A stretch of 64,000 nucleotides of DNA, taken from Alicyclobacillus sp. SO9. GTDB taxonomy: Bacteria > Bacillota > Bacilli > Alicyclobacillales > Alicyclobacillaceae. Shown piece after piece: positions 63,274 through 64,000 of this stretch. The position numbers were made by a program, and so were the translations under genes. The stretch lies in assembly GCF_016406125.1 (NCBI RefSeq), contig NZ_CP066339.1:2666001-2730000 (forward strand), given 5' to 3'. Numbering within the stretch: position 1 is the stretch's first letter; every line of letters begins with the position of its first letter. The notes beneath the pieces were generated by a model that was not told where the DNA came from, made no database searches, and was given only the letters and a program-made list of their open reading frames with translations.

Positions 63274-64000
63274 TTACACCCTGTCTTTTGCTGTCTCTCC
63301 TTGGTACAAATTTCGTTGGTCTATCACCCGCACTGCTTTTCCTTCGCTGCGCGGCAGGCTTCTTGGTTCTGTAAGATGAACCCGGGTGGATATCAAGAGT
63401 GCATTGCGCAGTTCGTGCATGACTTCGTGCTTAACTTGTCGAAATAAATCGGAGTCGATATTAAAGCCTCCGGCAGTGTCTACAAAGGCTTCGGAGACTT
63501 CAGCAACAACGCTGATTTGATCCATTGTACCAACGCGGTGAATATGCACTTGGTAATACGGCGACAGGTTGGGATGACTCATGAGAACTGATTCAATTTC
63601 TGATGGAAAGACGTTGACACCCCGGACAATTACCATGTCGTCCAGTCGGCCCTTAATCCGAGACATGCGGGTATGCGTTCGGCCGCACTCACAAGGCTCA
63701 GGATACAGAAATGCCATGTCGCCCGTCCGGTAACGAATGATGGGAAACGCTTCTTTTGTAAGGGACGTAAAGACGAGTTCACCGGTCTCTCCTGCGGGAA
63801 CCGGTTGAAGCGTGACCGGATTTATCACCTCCACATAAAAATGGTCTTCTGCAACGTGAAGTCCGTCTTGCTGCGCTGCACACTCGATGGACACACCTGG
63901 TCCCATCACTTCCGATAGACCATAGATGTCCACTGCTGACAGCCCAAGCTTTTCCTCCAAGGTCTGCCGCATCTCTTCAGACCAAGGTTCTGCCCCAAAT
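63274..64000 (-). CDS. paaK: Phenylacetate-CoA ligase, C-terminal part (cut by window edge)
   Basis: About 242 residues of the C-terminal part remain; the frame is open to the window end. FGAEPWSEEM at the edge, VDIYGLSEVMGPGVSIEC and IIRYRTGDMAFLYPEPCECGRTH are characteristic of PaaK, followed by the AMP-binding C-terminal domain DDMVIVRGVNVFPSEIE. It would activate phenylacetate as phenylacetyl-CoA for the aerobic paa pathway. The N-terminal half and any further paa genes lie beyond 64000. Confidence 0.92.
   Translation of the reverse strand, partial: FGAEPWSEEMRQTLEEKLGLSAVDIYGLSEVMGPGVSIECAAQQDGLHVAEDHFYVEVINPVTLQPVPAGETGELVFTSLTKEAFPIIRYRTGDMAFLYPEPCECGRTHTRMSRIKGRLDDMVIVRGVNVFPSEIESVLMSHPNLSPYYQVHIHRVGTMDQISVVAEVSEAFVDTAGGFNIDSDLFRQVKHEVMHELRNALLISTRVHLTEPRSLPRSEGKAVRVIDQRNLYQGETAKDRV

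Overview
The window reads as chromosome of a spore-forming, low-to-mid GC Firmicute, most likely Alicyclobacillaceae (Alicyclobacillus or a close relative). Support: the first 14 kb keeps the Bacillus subtilis der / ypfD / cmk / ypfA / ypeB / sleB / gudB neighbourhood, there are spore-germination genes (sleB, ypeB), a CcpA and a bacillithiol-type transferase, a b6-type cytochrome b, and an operon (34868-39875) that fits what is expected for making the cyclohexane starter unit of omega-cyclohexyl fatty acids, a hallmark of Alicyclobacillus. Nearly all genes lie on the minus strand. No insertion sequence, prophage or CRISPR array was seen. The genus is an inference; no 16S rRNA gene is present.

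Layout. 1-14 kb: housekeeping and spore block (der, radical SAM DUF512 protein, ypfD-type S1 protein, plsC, cmk, a membrane protein, PilZ protein, ypeB, sleB, small zinc-ribbon protein, gudB, mecA, pepV, ccpA, tRNA-Leu). 14-19 kb: mixed singletons (short UvrD-like helicase, metallophosphoesterase, methyltransferase, NlpC/P60 hydrolase, BstA). 19-21.4 kb: kbl-tdh threonine catabolism. 21.8-23.9 kb: an unusual cytochrome b operon without a Rieske protein. 24.4-34.6 kb: phosphoglucomutase and an 8.2-kb cyclic beta-1,2-glucan synthase gene. 34.9-41.8 kb: acyl-activating / ACP / enoyl reductase / acyl-CoA dehydrogenase / alcohol dehydrogenase operon plus a second acyl-CoA ligase. 41.9-50.2 kb: a complete CO-dehydrogenase-like molybdenum hydroxylase cluster (mocA, xdhC-like, coxE, coxD, coxM, form II coxL, coxS, coxG). 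50.4-53.4 kb: one polypeptide fusing a GH65 disaccharide phosphorylase with beta-phosphoglucomutase. 53.6-57.1 kb: cytoplasmic formate dehydrogenase with its DUF1641 partner. 57.2-60.2 kb: a thioesterase, two double-YbjQ proteins and a flavin reductase. 60.5-64 kb: phenylalanine-type dehydrogenase, aldehyde dehydrogenase and phenylacetate-CoA ligase (cut by the window end).

How it works together. Several genes feed glucose phosphates (GH65-PGM fusion, phosphoglucomutase, cyclic glucan synthase), amino acid carbon and nitrogen (gudB, kbl-tdh, phenylalanine-type dehydrogenase, pepV), and reduced one-carbon or molybdenum-enzyme electron donors (form II CoxLMS, formate dehydrogenase) into a menaquinone chain of which the cytochrome b operon is presumably part. 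Regulatory structure readable in the DNA includes a perfect inverted repeat straddling the gudB promoter, a sigma-G-like promoter for sleB, an attenuator-like terminator in front of cmk, direct repeats at the cox promoter and a 13-bp tandem array before the phenylalanine-type dehydrogenase. All functional calls come from motif recognition by eye, without database searches.
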